From positions 13,739,578-13,803,577 of the forward strand of contig NC_091014.1 in NCBI RefSeq assembly GCF_041296385.1: 64,000 bases of DNA. The letters are read 5' to 3'. Each line of letters starts with the position of its first letter. Within the stretch, counting starts at the first letter, position 1. Made by a program: the position numbers and the translations under genes. Source of the stretch: Aphelocoma coerulescens. Taxonomy: Eukaryota > Chordata > Aves > Passeriformes > Corvidae. The notes under the pieces were generated by a model. The model ran no database searches and was not told where the DNA came from. It worked only from the letters and a program-made list of their open reading frames with translations. Shown here in pieces: positions 13,053-26,700 of this stretch.

Positions 13053-16000
13053 CATCTTGCTCTTCTTAATATTGGAAAGTGAATTAAGGAATTATTAATT
13101 AGAATAATTCTGCATTCTTACAACATTTCAGCATTTAAAAAAGAGATACAATAACGCCAAATTGCATTGACCTTTTCAGTATCGTCTGTGCAGTGCCCTC
13201 TTGTCTCTGAACCCCTTCGTAACGCGCCAAGGGAAAATATGACAATCACATCTTCTGCACTTAAAAAGGTCATGGTAGTGTCACATAAGGGAATAATTAG
13301 ATTTTTAACAAAGAGAAAGGTGGGGCAAGAAATGAAAACTGCTCAGTACATCTTTGTCTATGGGCTTTTATGAGCAAAGTACAAAATAACACATTTTGTC
13401 ATATTCTATAATGCTTTATTTATCAATGCAATAAAGAGACATGATTGAAATTCTTTTACTGATAATTTTCAAGTATGGTTGCCAATACCTCAGCAATTAA
13501 TTTATATTGAGGAATGTAATTTGTGACTGTATTTCTAGAGGTGCCTACATATTGTTAGAAAAAACTGTGAGTACTTGAAGTCTGATTTTTGTAATAGAGA
13601 CTTCCTGGTCTATACTTGAATGACAACAGCTCTATGTTTATTAACACAGATTAAATATCACTTAAAAATATAACACACTGTAAAAAATGTAAAGGCTGTT
13701 TCAACTGCTAAAATAAACAAATTGCTGTTAAAGTGTTTTTCTTCCAAAGAAAGGTCAAAGAAATAGAAAGATCCTGAAGTGTTGATAATTTATCACAGAA
13801 AGGTAATAGATTTTGTTACAAATCTCCTTTCTCCTTGCTGTTAATGCAGCATACACACAGTACACCATATATGGCACTGAGGAGGCAGAATAATTTACAC
13901 ATCAACTATATTATAACTAGCAGAAATTAATGAGACAGTTTTATATCTTCTCTTTGAAAAACAGCAGTTGTACTACGCAGTTATTTATAAGTGACTCAAA
14001 AATTGCTTTTGTTTACTGATTTTAACCTTCACGCTCATAGGTATTGCTAATTTTAAGCAGAATTTTAAGAATAATTTGTTTATTGTGCTTCTTGATTTTC
14101 AGAATTTTCTTCATTTGCTGAACATAAATGAAGTATTCTTTATCTGTCAATTAATCTGACACAAAACCTCTATTATCTCCAGGCAGTCAAATAAATACAC
14201 TAAAAATAAACATTCAGGCTAAAATGTAATTCAGATTTATACATAACACTTCATCTCAGGAAACAAATAGGTAAATAGATCCTACTGAGCTAGATACTAG
14301 AATTGCATACAGCATTGGAAAATCCTTCAGAAGTCTTACTTACATCTCAGGTGTTAAGTTATATGTAAGTATGCATTTGATAGTGGGTATGCAATTAGTA
14401 ATCTCTTGCCTGATTATCTATTAAAATAAACAGAAACCAGATACAACCCCATTATCTTTTAATATTTGTACATCCTTCTGCTGTCTAGCAGAATATTTAC
14501 TGAACGGAGTTTTCATTTAGGTTGTCAAGATAAATAAATGGGTATTTTGGCAAGGGGGGGTATAAATAATTATTTATACAGTGGTGTATGATCAACCCCT
14601 ACAAAAGCTCAAAATCATAATTTATTTCATTAGTTCTATAAAGCTATGTTTATGCATTTATGCACAGCTCCATAGTATCTATGAATATGTATTTATGCAT
14701 ATTTTATGTGTTAATGAACCACACAACGTATGGCTCAAATCACAATCTGCTCCTGTCGGCTTTGGCTCATGTGAAACAGCTACGCAGAAGCAAAGTTCAG
14801 ACTGGGGTTTAACTCCCCCGTTATCCTAAACACCTATGAAACCTGTAATAGAAGCTCCTGACCTTTAATGGCCTTAAAAAAGAGTAAGAAAGATGTTCAG
14901 AACACAGGTACAGCTTTTGAAGAAGTTCTGAGGGAGTGCCATCATTTTCTTGTATGGTTTTGCCCCAGTGCCCCCATCTGGGACCTGGGACACCTGCCCA
15001 TGGGAGAAGCAGATGTGGAAGAGCTCCATGACCTGAGTCCAGCCCAAGCCAGGGCTCCTCTGCTCATGAGCTTATTCTCTCCCACCTGTCACATTTACCT
15101 TGCTTGTATAACCATCACCCTCAGGTTTTTTCTTTCAACTTTTCAAGCAATCACTATCTGTCACTGCTTTTTTTTACCTGGTGGGCTGCTGAAGGAAGAA
15201 AAACCTCAAGGAGCACCCAGCCAAATTTTCCAGGAGCAAAAGAAGCTCTGCAGGAGGTGGTCCCTCATCAGCCTTGCCCCCAGCTGACTTGTCAGTCTTG
15301 TTCAGCGTCGAGGAGGCTGCTGACTGTGTTGGATTATTTTGAGGGTTTGGAATAGGGCTTGAACAGATTAAAGACAGAACTGAAACCATCAGACTCATTT
15401 TCTCTTGGGTTCAACCCAAGATTTGAATTCAAGTCTTTGGAAAAAACCAGCTAAAGTACAATTTACATACTGTGTTACCTCTTTCCCAAATTAAAGGCGT
15501 TGCACTGGTGGTGGTAGTCTACATACTTCCAGTATTTAAAGACTGAATTTCTCAAGTGTTTATTTTGTTGTTCACAATGTGGAATGGACACGTAATGAGT
15601 TTTAAAACTATCTGGATTAAGTTCTCCCTAAACTGGAGATCCTGTGGATTATGTAGTTGCAGAGTCCTCTTTTATGAATTCCAGATTAAATTTGTTCTCT
15701 GTTTAATTTTAATTTACATTTAAATAACTTATAAGAGGAAATGACCTTGCTATGCAAAATTTGTAACTAAAAGGGCCAAATGACAGCAACTTGTAGGATA
15801 TTTGTCCTACCATGGAAGCATCTGCTGTAGGTCCAGAACTAAAGCACTGTTCAATTTTATTTAAAGGGGATTAAATGCATGTGGAACATTTAGTGTGTCC
15901 TTGTGCAAATTACAACATGGAAACGTTAACTAATTTGTAAGGAAAAGTTAATTTAGAGAAAAAAATTCTTTGAAAAATCTGATAAACATAATTAAACAAA

Positions 16001-19000
16001 GTTTACTCCCAGATCACCTTCATAATAGAACACAAGACAAAGGCACTTGAATGAAGCCACTTCACAACAGTAGCTGTTTCCCATTGTTTGCAACTGGAAT
16101 AGGACTATCAGCCTTCCATAACTGTTGTATTCCTAAATAACAACCCCTGCCTGTTGCCAAAAGGAAAGAAGCCATGTTCTGTTCAGGGACTGTGGTGATC
16201 CCAAGAGAAAAAAAAACCCAAAAAACCAACAAATAGTTTAATTTAATCTGGCACTACCTTACTCACTAGCTGTAATTGTTAAGCTATTGCTCTGCAAGAA
16301 TAGGGCAAAATGAAAATTGGCTAGATGTATTCCCAAATCTCAGCATTCTTGAATTTACTTTCAATCTAATCTTCACTCTGAATTTGCTGTGTTTCTGAAG
16401 TTTGTCTACTGGATAGTCACGGTATCACTGCTTTTTCCCCATTTTCAAGGTCCTGCATGGCTCATCCTTACCTGCCTCCACCATTTCCCATATGCTCCAT
16501 CTCATGGGCCACTCTTGCTTTACTGCCAATGCTTGTCACTATGTGTGCTGGTGAGACAACCAAACTTCCATGCCCTTGCCCATTCTGCCCACCGTGCTTG
16601 TCAAATGCCCACATGATTTCCTTCAGACACTTCCTTAGTGCTCTCTTCAGCAAGCCTTATCAATGATTACACTGAAGAGTGCACTGAGGACCAGGATGAG
16701 CATTCTCCCCTCCTGCTGTATTTCCTTTTACTCCCACATGTCCCCATCCCCAGCTTATCCCCTGTTTTATAAATGGATGGCAATGTCCCGGGACACAGGC
16801 TTTTTTTTTGGTTTGTGTCTGGAGAGGCAGCAATGGTACATTCGGGGCTCTTTGATGCTACATTGGTACCACTACTACAAAAAATACATTTTCACTCTAA
16901 AATTGCTGTTGTCTATCAGTATTTCTAGTTTATGAGTACAGTTCTTAGCCAAATTGTCTATAAGACCCAGCAAGTCTTATTAATTCAGGTGAGCTTTCTA
17001 CTACACATTATGGAGACATTAGTTAATGGGAGAGAGAGCAACGCATGGTTTCAGAATAAAATTTTTGTCAAGAGTCTGCCATGCTCTTTATCCTACACTG
17101 CACTTCCAAGACTTTGGTTCTTTTAGGAAAGCCTCTTGATGATACGAGATGCAGAAGTGTTCACATTATGACTGCTCAAAACCATTAGTCAACAAGAGCA
17201 GGAAAGTCAGATTTGGTGAAGCAAGCACTTTACAACTGGACCTCTTTAAGTTTTCATAACTAAAAAATCACCAACTTTTGTAGCATCTAAATGGCTTAAG
17301 GGCCCCAGGTAAGATCTGTGATCCTACATCATGTAACATGTCTGAACAATCTCCGTATTTTTAAAGACTTCCATGTGAGCACCACATAAGGAGACATCAG
17401 CTACCCTCAGCGTGACCTCTTGGCTAGGAGGATCTGCAGATCTCCAGTCCACCCTGCAATGGGAAGTAGCACAAGCCTCAACCAGACCAGCCTCTCTCAC
17501 AGTTGCAGCTAAGGACACAGCCCTGAAGAATTTTAGAAACTCAAAAGACAAATATTAGGAACATAAACAGAAGCACTGAAGTTCATCCAAACCAGCTTCT
17601 GTCCCGCTTGTTCAAGTCAAACTTGTGAATCAATAAATAACTCTTGGCTTTACAGTATGGGATTTCTTTACTTGGAGAGTGGAACAGAGGGCAACTAAAT
17701 GATACAACTGTGCCATTCGGCAAAGCATCAACAGGAAACACTAGTGTGAAATTCCTCAGTGTAACAGATTTTTGGCTGAGGTCTTGCATATCATCTTCCC
17801 GAGGTTAATTCCTGCACTCCCATGAAAATGTTGTTCACCTCTATGCCTTTAAAGTATTCACAGTCATCTTTACCATCATTTAATTAGCTTTTTATCAGTG
17901 ACAAACACTGATGCTCTTCTTCATATTATCTCCCCTGGGCCTAATGGCCCTGATGATTCTTTCAGACAGCTGTAGCCTCACAATTTATTTTTTGGCGACA
18001 TTTCTTGCATTGGAATGAATGTGTTGGGCATTTGGGCAGTGCCAGCTTGCAAAGGGCTGACGGCAGATGGAAAGAAATCTGCCCAGTATGCCTTCACCTC
18101 TACACGAGCAGAGGGCCATCAATTTCCCCCATTAAGGAGTTGTCACGCAGCCCACCCAGCTGGAGGAGCATCTCTGATAGCCAGGCTGGCTGGCGTATGC
18201 TATTCAAATACAAAATGCACTTTAAAAAGAAACGAAAATATAATTTGTCGGCAAATTGAAAATGCGTGGCTTTGACCGCAGCCAATTTTTTAATGACTGT
18301 AATATTTTAAGTGATTATTTTTGCCACTTCAGATTGCTCCTTAGAGAGGAGAGGTTTTTTAATTAAAATCTAGGCAATGCAAACAGATGAGATATGAGAA
18401 GCAGAGGAACAAGAAGAAAGATGAAGAAAATTAATTGAAGCAGCATTGTCAATGGAGCTATAAATTAGATATTGTGTCTTCCTGGAAATGAGTCATGCAG
18501 GTTTTAGAAATTTTTAAATTTTGACATGATAGCAGGTACAAGGATAGACTAAGTCCTGATAAAATCATACTTTCTATGCAATGTCTCAGCCAGCAAAGGT
18601 ATGGTGACAGAATTTAGGGACAACTTCAAATTCTAAATTTTGTGGATTTGGCTGTTAATGCTCCTGGCCTGACTTCCCTTCTTTAACCAAAGAAAAGAAC
18701 ACAATGAGATTAGAATACCCTCCCATGAGAAAAAGAGAGCTTTAGTCTTTCCTATGTGCTACATTTTTACATCATTTATTGTAGGCTACAGAACAAAAAC
18801 CTTGGCTGCACAAGCAGGCTGGGAGCACAGAGGGTTATAGTGCACTTTTCCTTTCCAAAACAAGGGGATGAAACTTGTCCTGTGATGTAGCAAGAAACAT
18901 TTTATAAAGTGTGTTTTTACTCATCATTTCTGCTTATGGACTGTTATTCAAAGGCTAGTGCTCAAAACACTTTGCTTGTTTATGAGTTTATTTTCTAGGA

Positions 19001-22000
19001 CATTCCATGATGTTTGTACAACACCGATCACTCTGGCGATGACCAGTTTCCTTAATGAGTCATTTAACTGGCATGAACTGAACTATTCCTCTATGTTATG
19101 GGAACTACTGATGTTTGGAGCACTCTGCCCTGAGCATCATCTTCTCTTCTGAAAGCAATGGTGTGCATTTATACCACTGTAAAATTAGAGTGAGAAGGAA
19201 TCAAGCGAAGTCGTTTCTACTCTTTGGCATCTAATGGGTCAATTCATGTTGTTTTTATTTATGTGCATCTCACAGTGACCTGTGAAGATCAAATTCTTTC
19301 CTTCTAGGAGGCAGGAAAGACCCTCTGTGCTTTGACACCAGCTCAGAGCTAATGCTGGCTCCCTGCCATCCCTCCCAACACTTCCAAGCCACAGGGAACT
19401 GGCATGGAGGAAGATGTAGGTTCAGCATTGCTGCCCAACACCAATTCTCAGCTGCCCAAACGACTCACAGCACCACAGCCAACCACCTGTCAGCTCTCAT
19501 TAACCCCTAGGCATTGTATCTAAGTATTATTATTTTAATTAAAAGTGTGATTTTTGGGGGGAAAAAAAAAGCAAAAGCAATTCCATCCATGGGCTAGATC
19601 CAGTCCTATGGATATACAAATGCCTCCTCATGGCCACAACCCTGAATGAGCGCACTCTAAAGGAGCCAGTCGACAGGTTTTGTGCACCCTGCACTGCTTT
19701 CTTCACCTCTCCCCCCCTCACATTCCTCCTTCCACCCACGGAGAAGCAGGAATGGCTCTCAGATGAGGTGCAGCAGGAAGTCTGCCCGTCTCCTCCCAGG
19801 AAGATGTGGTGGATAAGGGCTCCTGCGAGGCAAGCAGCTGGCTAGAAGGCCGGGTCTGGCCCACAGACCAAATACTGCCGCCTTATATCTTATTCAAAAA
19901 ACAAAGGAATCTTGTCAGATGTGTCTGTATCTTTGTAATGCCGACCAATATAAGGTCATAGCAATTTCAGTTTGCCATTTTCACACTGGCATACGTAGAA
20001 CATCACCTCTCCTCCTTCAAACTATTTGATCTTATTCAGAAAATGGATACCTGAATGCTTTTTTAAACAAGAATTTAAAAGCAAAAGAAAAGGAAAAAAA
20101 TCTTGTTCATTTTAGCACAAACCCAAAAGAAATATATATATGGAATATCAGGATTTTGTTTTAGAAGAAGACTATCCAAAGCCATTCCATTAATTAACAG
20201 AGTATTCAGACATTTGGAAATCTACTCTGGAACAAGAGAGAGTCAAATAGCTTAATCAGCCTTTCTTTTTGCCAAACTCTCAGGCTTGTGTGCATGCCTT
20301 CTCTGCTCAGCAACACACAACAACACAGGTTCAGGAAGGACTTGCAGATCTAGGATGTGCACAGTCCTGCTCTGCTCAGGGTGTGGTAAAAGGTCGTAGT
20401 GTTTTACACACATTTTCAGCATACTTTTCTGAGTGTGAGCGTTTAGTTCTCCCACTTTTTTAATGAAACTTTCTCTTCTGTTAACTGGCATGCATATCTG
20501 GGAAATGGATGTTCTGGGAGCTGGATGGTGGTGACCTGTTACTTAAAGGGCTTACTGAATCAGAGTACTGGGGTTGGAATATTTTCAGTGTTTATTGGTC
20601 ATGTCCACAGTCTGAATAACACTGACCAGTTACCATTCCCTTGTCCTAAACCCAAACTGCTCAGTGAGGCTGGCACACACCTGCCGCCCTTGCCCCATCT
20701 CATGCCAGGCTGCACACACAGAGCTCAGCACCAACAGCCCCAGATGTAGTACCCAAATCCTGCAGACCAAACAAACCAAGCTGTCCAGCTGGATGGCAAC
20801 CTCCAGCCACCATGTGAAGAATGGCTGCAACTACTGTGAGACAGCAATTCTGTAATCTGACTCTTCTCAAAGATGATAAGTGTCACTGGGTTAACACACC
20901 ATGACCAAATACATTGTCGCTGGTGTCTGTAATGATCCATACTGCTTTATCCCAAAGTGGAAAAATTCCAGAGACAAGTGGTTTGGTCTCCATGTTACTT
21001 TTGTGTAATCAAAGCACTGCAGAAACATAAACTGCAACACTGCTGAGGTTGCCTCCCATCTGAAACTCAGTTTGTGAGCTTGCACAACCCATTTTGGACT
21101 AGGGCAATCAGAGAAAACAAAAAAAAATAGCAAAAATTGTACTTCAAAGCTCAACAATTTCTGGTCCAATATAAAATATATATGAAGTGCCCACTGAAAG
21201 CTGAGATCACTTTTCTGTTCTATAGGAGTAGAGATCCAAGGAGCATTATTGACAGAAGCACAGCACTCTTGCCCATGCATTTCAGCAATCTCAACCACCA
21301 GAGCAGCATCCTAACCATGCTCAGCTGTGAGGCTGTGCTCATGCTCAGAGCTGTCCCTGGAAATATTGAAACGCAGTCAGGAATTTATCCTGTTCAACAC
21401 CCTTCCACACAGTCCGACACAGATAAACACGTTCCAGTGGATCCAATTAATCTCCTAAGGGTTGCTTGGCCTTGCTAACAGCATCTTTCTTGCCTTTTGC
21501 TGTCTTCTTTGGAACCAAAACACACAAGGTTCAATGGCTTAGCTCTCAGCTTGCAACCTATTTCAGTAGCCAGGTCCAGCTGCGTCTGCAACCAGCCATG
21601 TGCTTTCAAACGAGTAGCAACTGCTCCTGAGGGCCACAAGAAACGTAAGGAAATCCCTGGGCCAAGCTCAAGCAGACTGGGAGAGGAAGAGAAACTGCTT
21701 CCCAAGCTGGGCACAGGAAAGTTCCCACTGTGTTTATTGAGAACACAGCATCCGAACCCACCAAATCGGAGTGAATGCATTGCTTCAAAATTCCCAGTAA
21801 TACTTGCACTGTCCACTCCAGTGGCAATATCTTCAAGGAATGTACCCTCATATATAAGCCAGGTACTCAGTAGGCATCAAGGATGACACCACTCCTCTGG
21901 GAGGTGACAGTCTGCCTAGGTGGATGCAAACTCTGCTATGTCATTTGCTCTCAAGGACAGGGAGTGGTCTAATGGCCTAATCTTACGTGTTAGAGCCTCA

Positions 22001-22216
22001 AGAAAGATTTTTAAGGCTACTCTTTCTAAAATACTAATTGAGAGAGGACAGGAGGGTAGGAATTTAAACTTGTATGGCACAAACATACATGGCTTGGGTG
22101 TCAGAGAAAAGGTCTTGTGAGCTTGAAATGAAGTTTGGCATTGCGATAGTGAGTATGGGAACTGCTTTAGGCACATAGGTGAGAGTTAAAGGTACCATGA
22201 TACAGCAACGAAACTT

Positions 22217-22555
22217 CATAGAATCATAGAATACCCTGAGCTGGAGGGTACTCACTGAGATTATAAAAGTCCAACTCTTGGCCCTGCCCAGGACATCCCA
22301 AGGACTACACCATGTGCCCAAGAGCATTGTCCAAACACTTCTTGAACTCTGTCAGGCTGGTGCTGTGACCACTTCCCTGGGGAGCCTGTTCCAGTGCCCA
22401 ACCACCCTCTGGGGAAGAACCTTTTCCTCATAGCCAGCCCAAACCTCCCCTGACACAGCTTCGTGTAATACCCTCAGATCTTACCACTGGTCACCAGAGT
22501 GAAGAGATCAGTGCCTGCCCCTTCGCTCCCCTCATGAGGAAGCTGCAGTCAGCTA
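22217..22555 (-). mobile_element. CR1 LINE 3' fragment
   Basis: It begins on the plus strand with atagaatcatagaat, the reverse complement of the CR1 3' terminal repeat. It continues through recognisable CR1 3' sequence, including ggagcctgttccagtgccca and ctggggaagaacc, to about 22555. The element is in the same orientation as RELN and is 5'-truncated, with some hundred bases of homology visible by eye. Confidence 0.88.
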
Positions 22556-23244
22556 TTGAGACCACAATTTGCTGAACTCTTAGTAAAAATGTTAAGAAAA
22601 AGTTTAAACTGCTATAGAGATTCCGTGGACAAAGATCAGGACTATTTAGCAAGTTCTTGATGTCTGGGAAGCAAAGAGACTTGTAGAAAAAAGGGAACTA
22701 GAATTACCTGTGATGGAAGCTACCCCTGTAACACTGTTAGGGTTTCTCAAACATTATTCTGTAGGCCAATGACTTTGGCTGTGATAGAGAAATCTCCTAA
22801 AGCCTTCCCCTATGTCCTATTTAATGTCATTAGCACAATCTACAAGGATTCTTACCTTTCTACTTATACAAAATGCCATGTTTGTGATGAACTGAGATTA
22901 GAACTAAGTGTTTTAAAGAAAATAATAAAAGATTTTGTAAATTTTTATATGACATTCCAAACATGAAAAGCTAAAAAAATTGTCAAAAAATTGTTCTTGG
23001 TGTTAGAATGCTACAACAGGTTTTATGCTGATCTGATGTAAATCTTGACCCAATTTATAGTCTTACTTTTGACATAACATGAAATTCACATTGCAAAATC
23101 TGTTCAAATTATATTTGGCAAGATTGTTCCTGAAAATCTGAGGAAGACTGCAGCAAGAGCCTTAAAAATGAAATGAGTAAAGGAGTGCTCTGGTGACAAC
23201 ACAGACACACTGCAGGGTCCCATGAAGAATAAAAGCCCTGCCTC

Positions 23245-23303
23245 ACACATAGCCTTAATCCAGTGTGCCTACGCCAGTCTTACACATAGCCTCAACCTGG
23301 TGT
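23245..23303. repeat. Imperfect 22-bp direct repeat pair
   Basis: Two copies beginning acacatagcct at 23245-23266 and 23282-23303 match at 18 of 22 positions, with starts 37 bp apart. They may be a decayed minisatellite. Confidence 0.75.
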
Positions 23304-24815
23304 TAGTGGCTACACACAGTCAGATGTCAGCTGTGAACAGGCATTTGCACATTTCACTTGTACCTAGAACAGAAGATAAGCCTGGTGAAACCTCACTCAT
23401 GTCACATGTAAGGCTTGAACTTGATGGGATTTCTGTCTAGAAAAGCTCAGTGCTCAGTGATCTCCAGGTTTAAGTCCTTTGTCTTTCATAAAAGCCTAGC
23501 TGTGTAGTGGCACAAACTGGCTGAGTTTAACTAAACAAACGCCAAAATAGCCTCCACAACCAACCAAAAAAAAAAAAAAAATCCTCAACAGCAACAAAAA
23601 AAGAGGGTTATTTGCTAAAGTTTAGATGTTGTTTATACATGTTTCAGAAAGAACAAGCAGTGTTTAGGCTTGGTCAACTGAGAAAAAGTAACTCTGTCTC
23701 TAGTACATTAATTCTTGCTTTCCTTTCACACCTTCACATATGTGGGCTGGGTTTCAAAATCCAGACATAAGACTGACAAAACAACAAGTGTGAACTGATC
23801 ACATAATGTTCATTAAATATGCAGGACATTATTTGATTCTAAAATCTCATGTAAAAGCTTTGCCAATGTAGTTTAAATGACCTTGCTGACGTGAAAAAAA
23901 AAGCCAGTAAGATGGTACTATGAGAAGTACATTAGTGGAAATATTTATTTCTAAAACTATTAATTTGAAGCCATTTGTATCAGGTTCTGTGGGAAAAGGA
24001 TGAGACCAAAACCAACCTCTTAACTGCCCTCAGTATTCGACATCTGTTTCCTGCGCAATTGCCAAAACCATTAACAGCATCATAAATGAACCCTGACATC
24101 AAAACTGCTTTTGTGAATGAAAATAGGATGAAACCAGAAAGTCACCAGCTGTTCAACTTCTGGCTGCTTGGAAACATAGACAGCAAGAATCCAGCTGTTT
24201 TCCAAATATTGCACAACTCTGCATGTGAAGGTACACTATGCACAAAGATCTTGTTGGGCTCCTCAGAGTTTTTCTCAAGGCAGAATGGATCTTGGTCTTG
24301 CTGTATCTCAAATATTAAAACAGAATTATACCGAAAAAGATAATCTTAGGGAGCAGCCACTACCTGAATGCATGCTGCAATGGAGATGGGGTATTCACAG
24401 ACAGAAAAAGTGGGGAACTTTATTTTTTGGTGATAATTTGTGAAGTGAGTAGCTGTAGCTGAACAATACCAAGATAAAAAGCAGCTATTTAAAATATCTA
24501 ACAGAAAGATTTGAATTTGTTTCAAAAATATTGCACTGTTTTGCTAAAAGGAAGCTGTTTTCCATTTTCTGTTACATGATCTCTGACATGACAGTATAAA
24601 CTGACTTTTAGTTTTGGTCATGGCAGAAAAGTTGCATTGTTTTAGAGAGCCCCGATGGGACAGAGAAAGGGTAAAATCAAAGCTAAAAAGAGCCCAATGC
24701 TAGAAGCAGATGGAGTTGCCTGAACACTCTTGTGATCACAGTTTGGTTAGATGTTACTGTCTTCTTCTACTTACAAGAGTAATAATAACATTAAGCCACG
24801 GAAAATCAGACTAAC

Positions 24816-25056
24816 CTTAACTGTGGCCCCAGGAAAGAAAAGCCAGTTGCCAGTATCCACAGGATCCAGATTATCTTCTAACACAACTTTTCTGTGAGCA
24901 GCATTTATGATCAGGATGTTGTCCAATGCCCAACAGGCTTCATACACATCACCAGCATGAACATAATCCTGTTTCCACTGAAAATGGATGTTCTCCCCTT
25001 TAGCATCTTCAGGAAGGTACAAGATGTGGATGATTGTGCTGATGTTGGATGGGGCA
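24816..25056 (-). CDS. RELN: Reelin, internal exon w6 (largest exon here)
   Basis: The acceptor is gtttttcag and the donor is gttagt. The exon starts in phase 2 and ends in phase 0. It encodes 80 complete codons, starting [20 protein letters not shown] and ending [11 protein letters not shown], equivalent to human residues of about 302-381. It completes the CR-50 epitope region. It contains [10 protein letters not shown], the W-A-x-D signature that closes sub-repeat units in this family, and an N-I-S sequon. The next unit appears to open within the same exon ([15 protein letters not shown]). This exon gives the clearest recognition of the gene, with about 85 percent residue match by eye to human. 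Confidence 0.98.
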
Positions 25057-25744
25057 CTGAAAAACAATGATAGGGAATTAGACCAATTTTAAGTCATAGT
25101 CAGGAACACTTTTCCCTCAATTAACACATTTGCTAGGCGTGACACGGTTGTGCTGACATCCCTTGTATGCTGATAAAGCTTCTATGGAGATCAGAAAATA
25201 CCTGCCCTGAGGCAGAGTCCCACTGGGCCAGGCAGTGCACATCCAGCCCAAACAGGCAGCCCTGCTTCAAAGAGAGTGCAAACTAAGGCAATAAACAACA
25301 AATCAGTGCAGATATTTGGAGAGCAGGAAGACAGAGCAGGACCACATCCATGCTCAGTGCTGGTTACAGATGGTGACTGGGTATGGTCAGGTATTTTGCA
25401 CGTATGGCCAAAAGGAAATGTAAAGGAAGCTGATTACCAAAACAGGCCTCAAAATTTGTGATTTTTACTTCATCAAGAGAATCTGCTGACTTCTGAAGTC
25501 CCTTGAAGATTTGGAGGGAGCAGAATGGTAGGAGAGAAAAGCAGGGAATTTTCTCTGACAAACATCTCACACCCCTGCTGTCAGGGTAATTTTGTGGATG
25601 GGGAGGGCCAGGTTGTCTTTCTTTCCATGTTCTGCTTTAAGAACAATACAGAAGAAACAAGCCATTTGTCGTCTCTCTTGATGCTGAAAATGGAGAACGA
25701 GGGGTGGAGAGTCAGACCTGGAATAATGCTATTAGGCAATGATT

Positions 25745-26167
25745 AGGACCTTGAGCTCTTCTTCAGACACCTGTCCTCAGAGCTGTGAAAGGATTGAGGT
25801 TCACTCCGAAGAAGCTGAGGATGCGTGGGAGGCAGGGAGGAGGTGACCTCAACTGACCAAAGGGCTACTCCAGACCATGTGACCCCATGCTCAGTATATG
25901 AAGTGGGGGAAGGAGGAGGAAGGGGGGATGTCTGGAGTGTTTGTCCCCCCAAGTCACCCTGACATGTGATAGGGGCCCTGCTCTCCTGGAGATGGCGGAA
26001 CTCCTGCCTGCCCATGTGAACGCACAGCTTTTGCTTTCCCTATTAAACTGTCTTTATCTCAGCCCCCGAGTTCTCTGGCTTTTACAATTCCAGTTCTCTC
26101 CCCAGTCCTGCTGGTGGGGGAGTGAGCGCCTGTGTGGGGCTTGGCTGCTGGGTGGGGTTAAACCTCA
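25745..26167 (+). mobile_element. Solo LTR-like block of an avian endogenous retrovirus
   Basis: The block resembles an LTR family I know from songbird genomes. It has a cagtatatgaa TATA-like box near 25893 and an attaaa polyadenylation signal near 26042. It ends with an agtgagcg...gtggggcttggctgctgg...ggggttaaac segment typical of the 3' part of such LTRs, closing in CA at 26167. No retroviral coding frame and no second LTR are seen next to it, so a solo LTR is the simplest reading. The 5' edge is a guess and the family is not assigned. The orientation is opposite to RELN. Confidence 0.7.
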
Positions 26168-26429
26168 ATAACCACCCAGCAAGTGAATTAGCTACATTCA
26201 AACCTCAGGCTGCAGGGAGTTACAAAAGTGAGGTTTGCAAGATGTCAGCTGCTCAACGTTCTATCTGCCTTGGTAGTGATGCTTTGAAGGGTGAACAGTT
26301 TGTCAGAGACAATCCAGAGCTTTTAGGGAAAAAGGGTACCAATAGCTTCCTTTTATAGCAGAAAACAGAGGAACTTCTCTTTTGAAAGCAAAGCAAAATA
26401 CTGAAAAGCAACTGCCTTTGTCCAACATT

Positions 26430-26700
26430 CACACCCGGATCTGCCCCCACGAATGGCCCTGCGCTTGCCAAACGTTGTGTCTGTCACCCTCCAGTGCGGC
26501 GCTGGCTGAGGCCTTGTCCCTGCTCCTCCTGGAGCCCACACACAGCACCCGCTCTTCCCCGAGAGATCTCTGCCCGCCCTCCCTCCCAGGAGTCCAGAGC
26601 TGAAATCCCACTGACACAACACAACACCTCCCTTCACAGCTGCCCTCCTGTCCCATCTCTCCCCAGTTCTCCCACCGTTCCCTGGAGCTGCATGTAGTGC
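26430..26700. other. GC- and pyrimidine-rich intronic stretch
   Basis: This stretch is clearly richer in C and G than the flanking intron and has several CpGs. Its plus strand is dominated by C/T runs. It produces long but unrecognisable frames on both strands. It could be an old GC-rich repeat, more of the neighbouring retroviral insertion, or a small regulatory island. I do not recognise it. Confidence 0.4.

Larger units (their letters stand above)
12052..24815 (-). other. RELN: Intron w6-w7, 12764 nt
   Basis: This phase 0 intron contains a (GT)n microsatellite at 13021, a minus-oriented CR1 fragment at about 22217-22555, an imperfect 22-bp repeat pair near 23.2 kb and a candidate regulatory stretch at about 17985-18400. 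No gene is seen. Confidence 0.88.
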
